In this document: positions 17,243-25,781 of the stretch, piece after piece
How positions within the stretch are numbered: the first letter of the stretch is position 1
Layout: every line of letters starts with the position of its first letter
Source: Gammaproteobacteria bacterium
Lineage (GTDB): Bacteria; Pseudomonadota; Gammaproteobacteria; Pseudomonadales; Azotimanducaceae
Direction of reading: 5' to 3'
Assembly: GCA_003247835.1 (NCBI GenBank)
Contig: QJYB01000033.1
Coordinates: 1 to 47,168, forward strand
DNA length: 47,168 nt
Program-made: the position numbers and the translations under genes
Notes under the pieces: model-generated
Seen by the model: only the letters and a program-made list of their open reading frames with translations
Database searches by the model: none
What the model was told of the DNA's origin: nothing

Positions 17243-18538
17243 TCAGAGCATGGCCGACAGCAGTGTCGCCGTGCCGAGAAAGGAGAAGAAGCCGGAAACA
17301 TCTGTGACGGTCGTGAGGATGATCGACGACGCGGTCGCCGGATCCTGTCCGATCCGTGTCAGGATCAGCGGCACCAGGGCACCGGAAATGCCGGCCGCCA
17401 CCATGGACAGCACCATGGCCACGGCGATCACCAGTGCCAGCCCGAGCGACTGACTCCAGAGAAACACACCGAAACCGCAGGTGAGGGCCAGCGCCGCCCC
17501 GTCGATCATGCCCACCCGGATCTCCTTGCTGAGCAGCACGCTCCAGTCCCGGATGCCGATTTCCTTCAGCGCCAGCCCGCGGATGGTCACCGCCAGCGCC
17601 TGGGAGCCCGCGTTGCCGGATTGGCCGGCAACCACGGGCAGCAGCACGGCCAGCGCCGTGAACTGCGCGATGATGCTTTCAAAGAGTCCCACCACCGAGG
17701 CGGCCATGAAGGCCGTAACCAGGTTGATGTGCAGCCACGGCAGGCGCTTCTTCACGGCGAAACCGGCGCCGGAAAGCGCCCGCTCGTCGGCGCTGCCGCC
17801 CACCATTTTCTGCAGATCCGCGGTGGCCACGTTCTCGATGGTCTCGAAAAGCTGCTGGTAGCGGACCACGCCCACCAGCCGGCCTTCCAGATCCACCACG
17901 GGCACCGAGTCGACGCGGTAGGTTTCCAGCTGCTCGACGATCTCTTCGCGATCCGCGTCGATGGTCACCACCCCTTCCGGAAGCACGGTGAGCTCGGAGA
18001 GCCGCTGCTCGGGACGCGCCAGCGCCAGCGCCTGCATGGGCACCTTGCCCACCAGCCGGTTGCCGTCGTCCACCACGAACACCGACCGCAGCCGCTCGAA
18101 CGGCGACCGGCGCACCACTGCCAGCGCTTCCGCCACGGTCATATCCGCGCGGATGGCATCCAGCGGCCGGTCCATGAGCCGGCCGGCGCTGTCCTCGTCG
18201 AAGTCCACCAGGCGCGACAGATCCTCCCGCGCCGTTTCCGAGAGCCTGCCCAGCATCTCGCCCCGTTCCACCTCGTTGAGTGCGGTGAGCCAGACCAGCG
18301 CCAGGCGCCGCGAGCCGAGCTCGAGCAGCTGTGTGCGCCGGGACTCGTCCAGCAGGCCGAACACCGCCAGCGCGCGACCCGTGCTGAGCTTTTCCATCAC
18401 CCCCACGAGGCTCGCCGCGTCGATGTCGGCGAGCTCCCGGATCAGCTCCCCGTCCGGCAGATCCTCCAGAGAGCGGGCCGCCTGATCCGGAAACCCGTCG
18501 AGGAAAGCCCCGCGCAGACGCAGCGTGATATCGGTCAT
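17243..18538 (-). CDS. mgtE: Magnesium transporter MgtE
   Basis: The 431-residue protein shows the MgtE order: an all-helical N-domain (to about residue 115), a CBS pair (about 120-245), a plug helix and five transmembrane helices. The pore motif PVVAGQSGNAGSQALA and the C-terminal acidic motif TVTDVSGFFSFLG, which contains the conserved pore Asp, are intact. MgtE admits Mg2+ down its gradient and is closed when cytosolic Mg2+ binds between the N and CBS domains. Its ATG overlaps the stop of the upstream CBS-protein gene by four bases (18535-18538), which indicates coupled translation. Confidence 0.96.
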   Translation of the reverse strand: MTDITLRLRGAFLDGFPDQAARSLEDLPDGELIRELADIDAASLVGVMEKLSTGRALAVFGLLDESRRTQLLELGSRRLALVWLTALNEVERGEMLGRLSETAREDLSRLVDFDEDSAGRLMDRPLDAIRADMTVAEALAVVRRSPFERLRSVFVVDDGNRLVGKVPMQALALARPEQRLSELTVLPEGVVTIDADREEIVEQLETYRVDSVPVVDLEGRLVGVVRYQQLFETIENVATADLQKMVGGSADERALSGAGFAVKKRLPWLHINLVTAFMAASVVGLFESIIAQFTALAVLLPVVAGQSGNAGSQALAVTIRGLALKEIGIRDWSVLLSKEIRVGMIDGAALALTCGFGVFLWSQSLGLALVIAVAMVLSMVAAGISGALVPLILTRIGQDPATASSIILTTVTDVSGFFSFLGTATLLSAML

Positions 18539-19335
18539 CGTTCGTCGTGCCCGATGATCTCGCCCAGCACGTCCGCCGATACGGTCACGAACTGACTGCC
18601 GAGCTCGACGATGCCCTCGCCGATGGGCACCGTTTCCCGCTGCGGCTCGCGCAGCCCCAGGATCCTGGCCCTGGTCACCACACCGAGCAGCCGCTGCTCA
18701 CTGTCCACCACCGGCAGCCATGTGTGATCCCGCCAGAGCGGCAGCTCGGCAGCACTCTCGATGCTGATCTCGGGCCGCAGTCCCGGCACGCTCTTCAGAC
18801 AGTCCCTGGCCAGCCCGCCCGCATCCACACGCAGCACGAGTCGCCAGAGATCGAGCGCGCCCAGCAGGCGGCCATTGCCGTCCACCACCACCACGGGCTG
18901 TTCCCGGTTCGCCGCCTGGTCCGCGAGCTCGTCGAGCACTTCTCTGATCGTCGCGCGGTCACCGACCTGGACCAGCTCCGCGGAAGTGATGTTGCCGAGG
19001 CTGTGCAGGGGGAACACGAAAAACTGCTGCAGCCGGCGACGGCGGTCGATATCGGTCACCATGCCGATGCGCTGCAGGGCATCGTGACGGCCGAGCTTGC
19101 CGAGCAGGGCGATGGCATCGTCGAAGGCGCCCGCCTCGATCCAGTGCACGAGCATGGTATCGGGCACGTCGGCCAGCTCCGGCTTGCCGAGATGCGCGCC
19201 AACGGCAGCAGCCGCTGGCGGTGCAAGCGTGGTGAGCACGTTCAGACGCTCTTCCGCCGATCCTTCGGCAAGCAGCGCCGCGAACCGTTCGGGCTGCTGC
19301 GCCGCGAACGTCGCCAGCAGGACGCTATCCGCCAC
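18535..19335 (-). CDS. Soluble CBS-domain protein resembling the MgtE cytosolic part
   Basis: The 266-residue protein has no membrane segment. Its first 110 residues are helical and MgtE-N-like, with repeated Leu/Ala-rich helices. A CBS pair follows: one domain includes QPVVVVDGNGRLLGALDL and the other TWLPVVDSEQRLLGVVTRARILG. It thus looks like the regulatory half of MgtE without the pore. The start is GTG at 19335, inside the end of the MscS-like gene (11-base overlap), and the stop overlaps the mgtE start. Its placement suggests that it senses Mg2+ or nucleotide for MgtE or for the channel; that is inference. Confidence 0.85.
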   Translation of the reverse strand: MADSVLLATFAAQQPERFAALLAEGSAEERLNVLTTLAPPAAAAVGAHLGKPELADVPDTMLVHWIEAGAFDDAIALLGKLGRHDALQRIGMVTDIDRRRRLQQFFVFPLHSLGNITSAELVQVGDRATIREVLDELADQAANREQPVVVVDGNGRLLGALDLWRLVLRVDAGGLARDCLKSVPGLRPEISIESAAELPLWRDHTWLPVVDSEQRLLGVVTRARILGLREPQRETVPIGEGIVELGSQFVTVSADVLGEIIGHDER

Positions 19336-20101
19336 CGTTCGTGTCCTCGAGCCGAACCACCATCAGTTCCGAGAAGCGGCTGGCCGGAACGGTCACACGG
19401 CCTTCCGAGGTCGCGAGGTCCACTCCCGTGCGATGAATGTCGAGGATTTCCCCTTCCTGGCCGTCCACCCGGATCCGCTCACCCACCGAGTAGCGGCTGA
19501 GCTCTGAACGGCCGATGAGATTGGCCACGTGCTGGCGCGCGCCGAGTGCGAAAGCGAGCACCAGCCCGCCTACGGTGATGGCGAGCAGCACGATCATGAG
19601 CTGGGTGATGAACGTGATGTCGATGCCGATCTGCTGCAGGGCCATGATCAGCGCGATGATCACCACCGAGGCATGCACGAGCCGCGGAATGGGTGAGTCC
19701 GCCGGCAGCGCAGGTCCCAGCCTGCTCACCAGCCCGCGGCAGACCAGACCGATCAGGTGGCCGGCGCCGACGATGGCGAGCGCGATCACCAGCTTCGGCA
19801 CGTAGGCGACCACCTCGTCGGCCAGCACGGAGAAACCGCCCACCCCCAGGATGCGCAGGGCGGCAATCACGGTCAGCAGCACCAGCAACCAGAAAAGCCC
19901 CTTGGAGAACCGCTCGATGAAGGCCGGTGTCAGCGCGGACGAGGACGTGGTGGCGTGCTGAGCGAGACGCTGATCAACCAGCGTCAGTCCGCGCGTGCAC
20001 CACACCCGGGCGAAACGGGCGAGCACCGTACCCACGATGAGCACGATGACGGCGACGATTTCCGTATGCGCATCCAGATTCTGAGTAAGGCTATCCGCCA
20101 T
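19325..20101 (-). CDS. MscS-like small mechanosensitive channel protein
   Basis: The 258-residue protein has about four hydrophobic segments, of which the last is Gly/Ala-rich (LLAITVGGLVLAFALGARQHVANLIG), as in the pore-lining helix of MscS relatives. A small beta domain follows (YSVGERIRVDGQEGEILDIHRTGVDLAT...). The large C-terminal vestibule domain of E. coli MscS is missing, so it belongs with the short, conserved-TM-helix (CmpX-like) members. It is the first gene of an overlapping operon with the CBS protein and mgtE. It may sense membrane tension or modulate ion flux. Confidence 0.87.
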   Translation of the reverse strand: MADSLTQNLDAHTEIVAVIVLIVGTVLARFARVWCTRGLTLVDQRLAQHATTSSSALTPAFIERFSKGLFWLLVLLTVIAALRILGVGGFSVLADEVVAYVPKLVIALAIVGAGHLIGLVCRGLVSRLGPALPADSPIPRLVHASVVIIALIMALQQIGIDITFITQLMIVLLAITVGGLVLAFALGARQHVANLIGRSELSRYSVGERIRVDGQEGEILDIHRTGVDLATSEGRVTVPASRFSELMVVRLEDTNGGG

Positions 20102-20240
20102 GACGCTGCTCCGCTCGGACGTGCAGGCAGAGTAGCGCCCTTCGTCGCGGCTGCAAACGGTATCCCCTTCGGAAAGTGCGGATGCCGCGTCTCCGCCGCC
20201 GCGCTACGCTTTCTGCCGAATCATCACGCGAGGAATCGTC

Positions 20241-20459
20241 GTGTCTCTGGAAAAATCTGTCGAGGCGTTTGCCGGCTTCATGGTGCTGCTGTCGGTCGCG
20301 CTCACCTACTTCGTGCACCCTGCCTTCGTCTGGCTGACGGTCTTCGTCGGCGCGAACCTCTTTCAGCAGTCATTCACCGGGTTCTGCCCGGCGGCCATGG
20401 TCATGCGGAAGATGGGTGTCAGATCGGAAAAGGAGCTCGCCACCGGCAGCGCCAACTGA
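20241..20459 (+). CDS. DUF2892-type small inner-membrane protein
   Basis: This 72-residue protein has two hydrophobic segments joined by a short turn (VHPAFVW), followed by a motif FTGFCPAAMVMRKMG that is typical of DUF2892/YgaP-type transmembrane domains. In E. coli YgaP this domain is linked to a rhodanese; here it stands alone. The Cys in TGFCP is the conserved one. Translation starts at GTG 20241, with GAGGA a suitable distance upstream. Function is unknown, possibly in sulfur handling. Confidence 0.85.
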   Translation: MSLEKSVEAFAGFMVLLSVALTYFVHPAFVWLTVFVGANLFQQSFTGFCPAAMVMRKMGVRSEKELATGSAN

Positions 20460-20501
20460 CCCGCCGGATTGAGGCCGGGCGGATCGGCACTGCTGGCCGA
20501 C

Positions 20502-21539
20502 TCAGGCCTCCCGGCTGAACTGGGCGATGCTCGCCGCCGTTTCGCGGCTGATCTCCGGGCAGGTGGTGGCGAAGATCTCGATGCCATGGCAGGTACCCAT
20601 CACCTGCCGGCAGCGGGCCGGCACTCCGGCGCGCAACAGCAGCCGGTAGAACTCGATCCCCTCGTCCCGGAGCGGGTCACACTCGTTGACGCTGATCACC
20701 GTCGGCACGAGACCGGCCACGTCGGCTTCCGACGCGAACGCCGGCCAGGCCAGCGGATTTTCCGCATCGAAGGCCTCGATCCCGTAGGCCAGCCGGCCCC
20801 GGTTGTCGTGCAGATCCAGAACGATCCCATTGTTCTCAATGGACGACGGATAGCGGGCCTGGGGCCAGTGGCCGGCAATGTAGGGACAGAGCGCATAGAG
20901 CCCGCGGATGAGATCCTGATCGCCGTCCTGCTTCAGCTTGAGCCCGGTGGCCAGGGTCAGGTTACCGCCGCCGCTTTCCCCGGCGACGATGATGTGCGCC
21001 GGATCGATGCCGAGCTCATCCGCGGCACCGTGCAGCCACTTCACACCGGACACGCAGTCATTGAGACCGGCCGGGAAAGGTTCCACCTGAGGTGCCGAGG
21101 ACGCCACAAGGCAGTTGCGGAAGTCCACCATGGCAACCGCCACCCCCTGTGCGGCGATGATCCTGCCCCAGGCCCGGTACATGCCATCGAAGCAGGACAT
21201 GGTCTGCATGCCGCCGCCGTGGATGTAGTACACACAGGGCAGCGCGTCCGTCGTGTCCGGACGGATGAACTGCACCTGGATCTCGTTGCGGTCGGGCGCA
21301 GAGACGAACGTCTTCGTGCTCACGACGAGCCCCGTCGACGGCGCCACCGTCTCGTCGTCCGCTGCTTCCATCATGGCCCGCATGGCCTCCTGGGCGGCTA
21401 CGGCCTCCTCGGATCGCGCTTCGGCGAGCAGCTGCTCCCGGCTCGTCGCATCGGCCGCCGCGCTGGCAGGCATCATGGCGAGCACGGCCCGGATGCGCGG
21501 GTCCAGACGCGGATCGTTGGCTTTCGAGCTCATGTTCAT
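20502..21539 (-). CDS. Alpha/beta hydrolase, hormone-sensitive-lipase (GDXG) type
   Basis: The 345-residue protein belongs to the esterase/lipase group IV. HGGGMQ supplies the oxyanion hole, VAGESGGGNL is the nucleophile elbow (GxSxG, with Ser), and the late acid and His parts are ISVNECDPLRDEG and GTCHGIEI. It should hydrolyse short-chain carboxylic esters. I chose ATG 21539 because GGAGG lies five bases upstream; ATG 21533 is possible. The gene begins 25 bp after the amidohydrolase remnant and may be carried on the MFS-rimB-rimK transcript. Confidence 0.93.
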   Translation of the reverse strand: MNMSSKANDPRLDPRIRAVLAMMPASAAADATSREQLLAEARSEEAVAAQEAMRAMMEAADDETVAPSTGLVVSTKTFVSAPDRNEIQVQFIRPDTTDALPCVYYIHGGGMQTMSCFDGMYRAWGRIIAAQGVAVAMVDFRNCLVASSAPQVEPFPAGLNDCVSGVKWLHGAADELGIDPAHIIVAGESGGGNLTLATGLKLKQDGDQDLIRGLYALCPYIAGHWPQARYPSSIENNGIVLDLHDNRGRLAYGIEAFDAENPLAWPAFASEADVAGLVPTVISVNECDPLRDEGIEFYRLLLRAGVPARCRQVMGTCHGIEIFATTCPEISRETAASIAQFSREA

Positions 21540-21564
21540 CGGTTCCTCCGGTTTCTCGAGCCGT

Positions 21565-21846
21565 TCAGGCTTCAAAAGTCGGGTGGCCACCCAGATAGGT
21601 GGCGACGATGGGAATGTCCTTCAGGGCATCCGGGTCCGTCGTCACCGGATCCTGGGCGAGCAGAACGAAATCCGCCAGCTTGCCCGGTGTCAGCGAACCC
21701 TTGCGGTGTTCCTCGAAGGACGCATAGGCACCGTTGATCGTGCAGATCCTGAGCGCGTCCTCGATGCCGATGCGCTGGTCCGGGCCCCAGACCCTGCCTT
21801 GCGTGTCCTTCCTTGTCACCGATGGCGCCCGAGGACGCCATCCGCT
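21565..21846 (-). pseudogene. Truncated amidohydrolase remnant (C-terminal end only)
   Basis: About 85 codons read like the last part of a YtcJ-type amidohydrolase (amidohydrolase_3): VTRKDTQGRVWGPDQRIG, then EDALRICTINGAYASFEE, then GSLTPGKLADFVLLAQDP and the closing strand. Full members are around 550 residues, so some 85 percent, including every metal ligand, is missing. In phase, the homology ends near 21820 and the frame then runs into the rimK stop (21847-21849). A GTG at 21819 exists but has no convincing ribosome site. I read it as the scar of a deletion or recombination joining rimK to the end of the gene. Confidence 0.7.
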
Positions 21847-22791
21847 TCACGTCTTCCTGGCCTTGCTTTTCGTCTTTCTTGCTCTGCTTTTCGTATGTCT
21901 GGCCGTCTCGCGCTCGACCTGCTTCTCCGCGTACTCGACGATCAGTCCGGCCACATCCTTGCCGGTGGATTCCTCGATGCCCTTGAGCCCGGGAGACGAG
22001 TTCACTTCCATCACCATCGGCCCGCGACTCGAACGGAGCAGGTCCACGCCGGCCACGGTGAGCCCGACGATCTTCGCCGCGGTGACCGCCGTCTGGCGTT
22101 CTTTCGGGGTCAGCTTGACCAGCTCGGCGGTACCCCCCCGGTGCAGGTTCGAGCGGAACTCACCCTCGGCCGCGGTCCGCTGCATGGCGGCGATCACCTT
22201 GTCCCCCACCACGAAGCAGCGCAGGTCGGAGCCGCCCGCTTCCTTGATGAACTCCTGAACCAGGATGTTGGCCGAGAGCCCCATGAAACCCTGGATCACG
22301 CTTTCTGCCGCCTTCTTGGTCTCCGCGAGCACCACGCCGAGTCCCTGGGTGCCTTCCAGCAGCTTGATCACCAGCGGCGCACCACCCACCTCGCGAATGA
22401 GGCCATCGATGTCATCGGGCGAGTTGGCAAACGCCGTGTTCGGAATACCCACCCCACGCTGGGCCAGCATCTGCAGCGAACGCAGCTTGTCCCGCGAGCG
22501 GGTGATCGCTACCGAGCCGTTCACACAGTAGGTCTGCATGGCCTCGAACTGACGGACTACCGCGGCGCCGTAGAACGTCACCGAGGCCCCGATCCGTGGA
22601 ATCACCACATCGAAGTCGTCGGGAAAGAACTCCTCGTCACGGTAATGAATGCTCGGCCGCTCGGACGAGATGTCCATGTAGCAGTGGATGTGATCGAGAA
22701 CGCGCACCTGGTGACCACGCTTCGTCGCCGCCTCCTCGAGACGCCGCGTGGAGTAGAGCTTCCGGTTGCGCGAGAGAATGGCAATCTTCAT
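21847..22791 (-). CDS. rimK: RimK-type ATP-grasp ligase (ribosomal protein S6 glutamate ligase)
   Basis: The 314-residue protein shows the RimK ATP-grasp fold: [17 protein letters not shown] at the N-terminus, [14 protein letters not shown], the lysine-containing [12 protein letters not shown] loop, and the Mg-binding [13 protein letters not shown]. In E. coli and Pseudomonas RimK adds glutamates to the S6 C-terminus. It is encoded four bases overlapping rimB, as in the Pseudomonas rim system. The C-terminus carries a basic heptapeptide repeated twice (see the repeat entry), beyond the usual end of the fold. Related ligases act on other peptides, so the substrate is not certain. Confidence 0.92.
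   Translation of the reverse strand: MKIAILSRNRKLYSTRRLEEAATKRGHQVRVLDHIHCYMDISSERPSIHYRDEEFFPDDFDVVIPRIGASVTFYGAAVVRQFEAMQTYCVNGSVAITRSRDKLRSLQMLAQRGVGIPNTAFANSPDDIDGLIREVGGAPLVIKLLEGTQGLGVVLAETKKAAESVIQGFMGLSANILVQEFIKEAGGSDLRCFVVGDKVIAAMQRTAAEGEFRSNLHRGGTAELVKLTPKERQTAVTAAKIVGLTVAGVDLLRSSRGPMVMEVNSSPGLKGIEESTGKDVAGLIVEYAEKQVERETARHTKSRARKTKSKARKT
21853..21894 (-). repeat. Tandem 21-bp repeat encoding a basic RimK tail
   Basis: Two adjacent 21-base units code for TKSRARK and TKSKARK, followed by T and the stop. The units are similar but not identical at DNA level, and their strong K/R content differs from the rest of the protein. It could be a nucleic-acid-binding extension or the product of slippage near the deletion junction. 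Confidence 0.75.
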
Positions 22792-23261
22792 GACCCGCTG
22801 TGGCTCCCTTTCTTTCCGGGACCGCGCAGTATACCGGCCGCCCCCCGATCGGCCAGGTACGACCGGCCTGGATCGATGAGGTAGTCACCCCGTAACGCGG
22901 TGCGACCGAGCAGCATGCGGAAGCCCATGTTGTCGCGATCCGTGAGGGTGACCTCCACCGAGCGGATCTCGTTGCCGATCCGCACCGCGGTCTCGATGAC
23001 ATAGCGCTCTTCCTCGTGGCCACCGGAGTCCCGCACCACGCGCCGGTCGAGCAGCGGCGCCTCGCACCACACTTCCGGCTCCGTTCGCCGCTGCACCGGG
23101 TGCACGCCGAAGCGAACCAGGGGCTTTGTCCCTCCTTCGTCGACCTCCACGGCGAAGGCGTGCAGCGCCGATGTCCGAGCGCCGGAATCCACCTTGGCCT
23201 TGATCCGGTCGATACCGAGCGCCGGCAGCGCCACCCATTCCCGCCAGCCGATGACACGCAT
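22788..23261 (-). CDS. rimB: RimB-like retropepsin-type protease (ATP-dependent zinc protease domain)
   Basis: The 157-residue protein has the retropepsin-like motif [11 protein letters not shown] at residues 25-35, with the single catalytic Asp of each subunit in a dimer. It matches the family labelled zinc protease/RimB (PF05618). In Pseudomonas, RimB removes the glutamates that RimK adds to S6. The late motif [18 protein letters not shown] is also as in that family. Its ATG shares one base with the stop of the MFS gene (TGATG, 23259-23263) and its stop overlaps rimK by four bases. I see no rimA homologue nearby. Confidence 0.9.
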   Translation of the reverse strand: MRVIGWREWVALPALGIDRIKAKVDSGARTSALHAFAVEVDEGGTKPLVRFGVHPVQRRTEPEVWCEAPLLDRRVVRDSGGHEEERYVIETAVRIGNEIRSVEVTLTDRDNMGFRMLLGRTALRGDYLIDPGRSYLADRGAAGILRGPGKKGSHSGS

Positions 23262-24508
23262 CAGGGACGGGGCTCCCCGTCTGCAGCCACCGGCTCCTCA
23301 CCCCGGGGATCCAGCACGAATACCTCCGGTACGGTCTTCGGCAGCGCCTGGAACGGTTCGAAGTGCTCACGGCTTACCGCATGGACCCTCAGTCGGTGCG
23401 CGGTCCAGACAATGCAGACCACGAAAGCGGAGAAGACGATGCCCATGAAGCCATAGACCAGACCGAAAAACTCCGTGGCCCCAAAGAGCAGCGGGCCGAT
23501 CACCGCACCGATGGCATTGGCCATGAGCATCCCGGACGCGATCTGCAGAAAACGTCCCCCGGCATTGTCGTTGGCGTGCGCGATGCTCACCGAGTACATG
23601 GGCATGGCAGCGCCGCCGCAGAGGAATCCCGACACGTACATCCAGACGCTCGATAGAGGCACGGCCAGCCACAGGCTCGCGCCTACCCCGCCGAGCAGCC
23701 CGAGACCCAGTATGACCCAGCGCCGGTCCACCGCATCGGAAAGCCGCCCCACCGGGAACTGTACCGTCAGGCCGCCGAGGATCACGGCGGCGATGAAGCG
23801 TGCACCACCGCCCGGGTCGCCGGTCAGGCCGCTCACGTAAACCGCGCCCAGGCTCCACAGCAGACCCATCACCAGCCCCGAGAGGCTGCAGCAGATCAAT
23901 CCGACCTGGGAAGCGTTGAACACCGTGCGCCAGCTGAAATGTACCTCGGCAGGCACGCTGGGTTGAGGCCGGGAGGTCAGCGCCACAGGCAGGATGGCGG
24001 CAACGATGAACATGGCCGCAACCGGGAACAGTCCTTCGAGCGACAGGATTTCCACCTGCAGCAGCAGCTGGCCGACCACCAGGGCTGCAAGGGAGATGAT
24101 GGTGTAGACGGCGAGCACCCGCCCGCGCTGCTCGTTCTTCGCCTGATCGTTGAGCCAGCTCTCGATGGTCGTGTAGAGGCCCGCCATGCTCCAGCCGGTC
24201 GCCATGCGGAACACCAGCCAGAGCAGCAACTGGTCCGCGATGGAAGCTGCGAGCAACGCCACCGCGGCGATGCTGATGCACACCGTGAAGGTGCGGATGT
24301 GACCGACCCGCCGGATGAGTCGGGGAATGGTCAGACAACCGCCGATGAAGCCGAGATAGTAAAATGAGCCAGTCAGGCCGATGGCAGCATCGGACCATCC
24401 CAGCGACTGGGCTTCCAGCGGTAGCAGCGTCAGCTGCAGACCGTGACCGGTGAGCAGCACGGCCACCGCGAAGAGCAGGCTCCGGACCGCCTGGAAGGTC
24501 GACGTCAT
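23261..24508 (-). CDS. MFS transporter, YcaD-like
   Basis: This is a 415-residue polytopic membrane protein with about twelve helices. LPLEAQSLGWSDAAIG and LYTTIESWLNDQAKNEQRGRVLA resemble the YcaD group of MFS proteins, whose substrates are unknown. FPVGRLSDAVDRRWV is the second-half cytosolic motif. The hydrophilic tail of some 40 residues ends in EPVAADGEPRP. It is translationally coupled to rimB, an association not explained by S6 modification. A weak promoter candidate precedes it in the 88-bp gap. Confidence 0.85.
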   Translation of the reverse strand: MTSTFQAVRSLLFAVAVLLTGHGLQLTLLPLEAQSLGWSDAAIGLTGSFYYLGFIGGCLTIPRLIRRVGHIRTFTVCISIAAVALLAASIADQLLLWLVFRMATGWSMAGLYTTIESWLNDQAKNEQRGRVLAVYTIISLAALVVGQLLLQVEILSLEGLFPVAAMFIVAAILPVALTSRPQPSVPAEVHFSWRTVFNASQVGLICCSLSGLVMGLLWSLGAVYVSGLTGDPGGGARFIAAVILGGLTVQFPVGRLSDAVDRRWVILGLGLLGGVGASLWLAVPLSSVWMYVSGFLCGGAAMPMYSVSIAHANDNAGGRFLQIASGMLMANAIGAVIGPLLFGATEFFGLVYGFMGIVFSAFVVCIVWTAHRLRVHAVSREHFEPFQALPKTVPEVFVLDPRGEEPVAADGEPRP

Positions 24509-24553
24509 CGTTCAGTTCCGCCGCGAAGGTGCGGCGCTCGGAAAGGGTGGCGC

Positions 24554-24581
24554 ATTGTCTTGATTTTTTCCCGCGACGCAA
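24554..24581 (-). promoter_or_regulatory. Possible promoter of the MFS-rimB-rimK operon
   Basis: On the minus strand TTGCGT (24581-24576) is followed after 16 bases by GACAAT (24559-24554). Each matches the sigma-70 consensus only partly. The 88-bp gap is the only space upstream of the operon, so a promoter here is likely even if these hexamers are not it. Confidence 0.25.
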
Positions 24582-24596
24582 CCCCGTGCGGCTTAC

Positions 24597-25601
24597 TCAG
24601 AGCAGCTCTTCCGCCAGGAACCGCAGCGTGTCCGCATCCGCACTGCCGACGCTGAGAAGCGTCACCGGGCTTTCCTTCCAGGCGGCCAGCCGGTCGCGGA
24701 TCCGATCCTTCGAGCCCACCAGGGAGATCTCATCCGCGAGCTGATCGGGTACCGCCGCGATGGCCTCATCGCGCCTGCCAGCGAGGAAGAGCTCCTGGAT
24801 CCGGTCCGCGGCTTCCGCGAAGCCGAACCGGCTGACGTGGTCCTTGTGCACGTTGAACGATTTCGCGCCCATGCCGCCCACGTAGAATCCGACCTGCTGC
24901 TTGACCTGCATGAGGGCCCGGTCCAGATCGTCATCGACGATCACCGGCAGGGTGGCGGCGATCTCGAATCCGGGCGCACGGATCGCCATCGCTTCCTTGT
25001 ATACGTCCATCATCCGGTAGGGTGAGAGGAACATCGGGATCCAGCCGTCGCAGAGCTCGGCGGCAAGCTTCACGTTCTTCGGACCTTCTGCACCGAGATA
25101 CAGCGGGATCCGCTCGCGTACCGGATGCAGGATGGACTTCAGCGGCTTGCCGAGCCCGGTGCCGCCCGGATACGGCAGCTGGTAGTGCTCGCCTTCGAAG
25201 GCCACCGGCGCTTTCCGTTCGTTCACCTGTCTGAAGATCTGCACCCACTCCCGGGTGCGTGCCAGCGGCTTCGGATAGGGCTGGCCGTACCAGCCTTCCA
25301 CCACCTGCGGACCCGACACGCCGATACCCAGAATGAGCCGCCCGTTCGACAGGTAGTCCAGCGTCATGGCGTGCATGGCGGCACTGGTCGGCGTGCGCGC
25401 CGAGATCTGCATGATGGACGTGCCCAGATTGATCTTCGAGGTGTGCGCGCCGATCCAGGCGAGCGGCGTGAAGCAGTCGGCGCCGTAGATCTCCGGGCAC
25501 CAGATGGTGTCGTAGCCGAGCCGCTCCGCCTCCTGAGCCAGCTCGACGATGCGCATGCTGCCCGGCGGTCCGAGCGGTCCCACTCCCAGTCCCAGTTTCA
25601 T
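24597..25601 (-). CDS. LLM class flavin-dependent oxidoreductase
   Basis: The 334-residue protein has the bacterial luciferase-like TIM barrel: MKLGLGVGPLGPPG, then LAQEAERLGYDTIWCPEIYG, and the helix-turn GRLILGIGVSGPQVVEGWYG, as in F420- or FMN-dependent LLM oxidoreductases and monooxygenases. The cofactor choice cannot be settled by eye. The ATG at 25601 is preceded by GGGAGGA, and the longer frame start at 25619 overlaps this site. Context does not name a substrate; it is divergent from the PHP protein gene with 180 bp between. Confidence 0.9.
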   Translation of the reverse strand: MKLGLGVGPLGPPGSMRIVELAQEAERLGYDTIWCPEIYGADCFTPLAWIGAHTSKINLGTSIMQISARTPTSAAMHAMTLDYLSNGRLILGIGVSGPQVVEGWYGQPYPKPLARTREWVQIFRQVNERKAPVAFEGEHYQLPYPGGTGLGKPLKSILHPVRERIPLYLGAEGPKNVKLAAELCDGWIPMFLSPYRMMDVYKEAMAIRAPGFEIAATLPVIVDDDLDRALMQVKQQVGFYVGGMGAKSFNVHKDHVSRFGFAEAADRIQELFLAGRRDEAIAAVPDQLADEISLVGSKDRIRDRLAAWKESPVTLLSVGSADADTLRFLAEELL

Positions 25602-25781
25602 GTCTTCCTCCCGATGCACCTGAGCTTCGGGAGCTTACACGCTCACCACTCCCCGTGCTCGACGGCAGACGGCCGCAGCGACTACCGCGGCAACGACACC
25701 CGCTGAAACGCCATGGCAGTTTCATCGGGGCTCGCTATGATGAGCCCTCGATTCCATCTGACGGGACAAGGGGAGCAAGTC

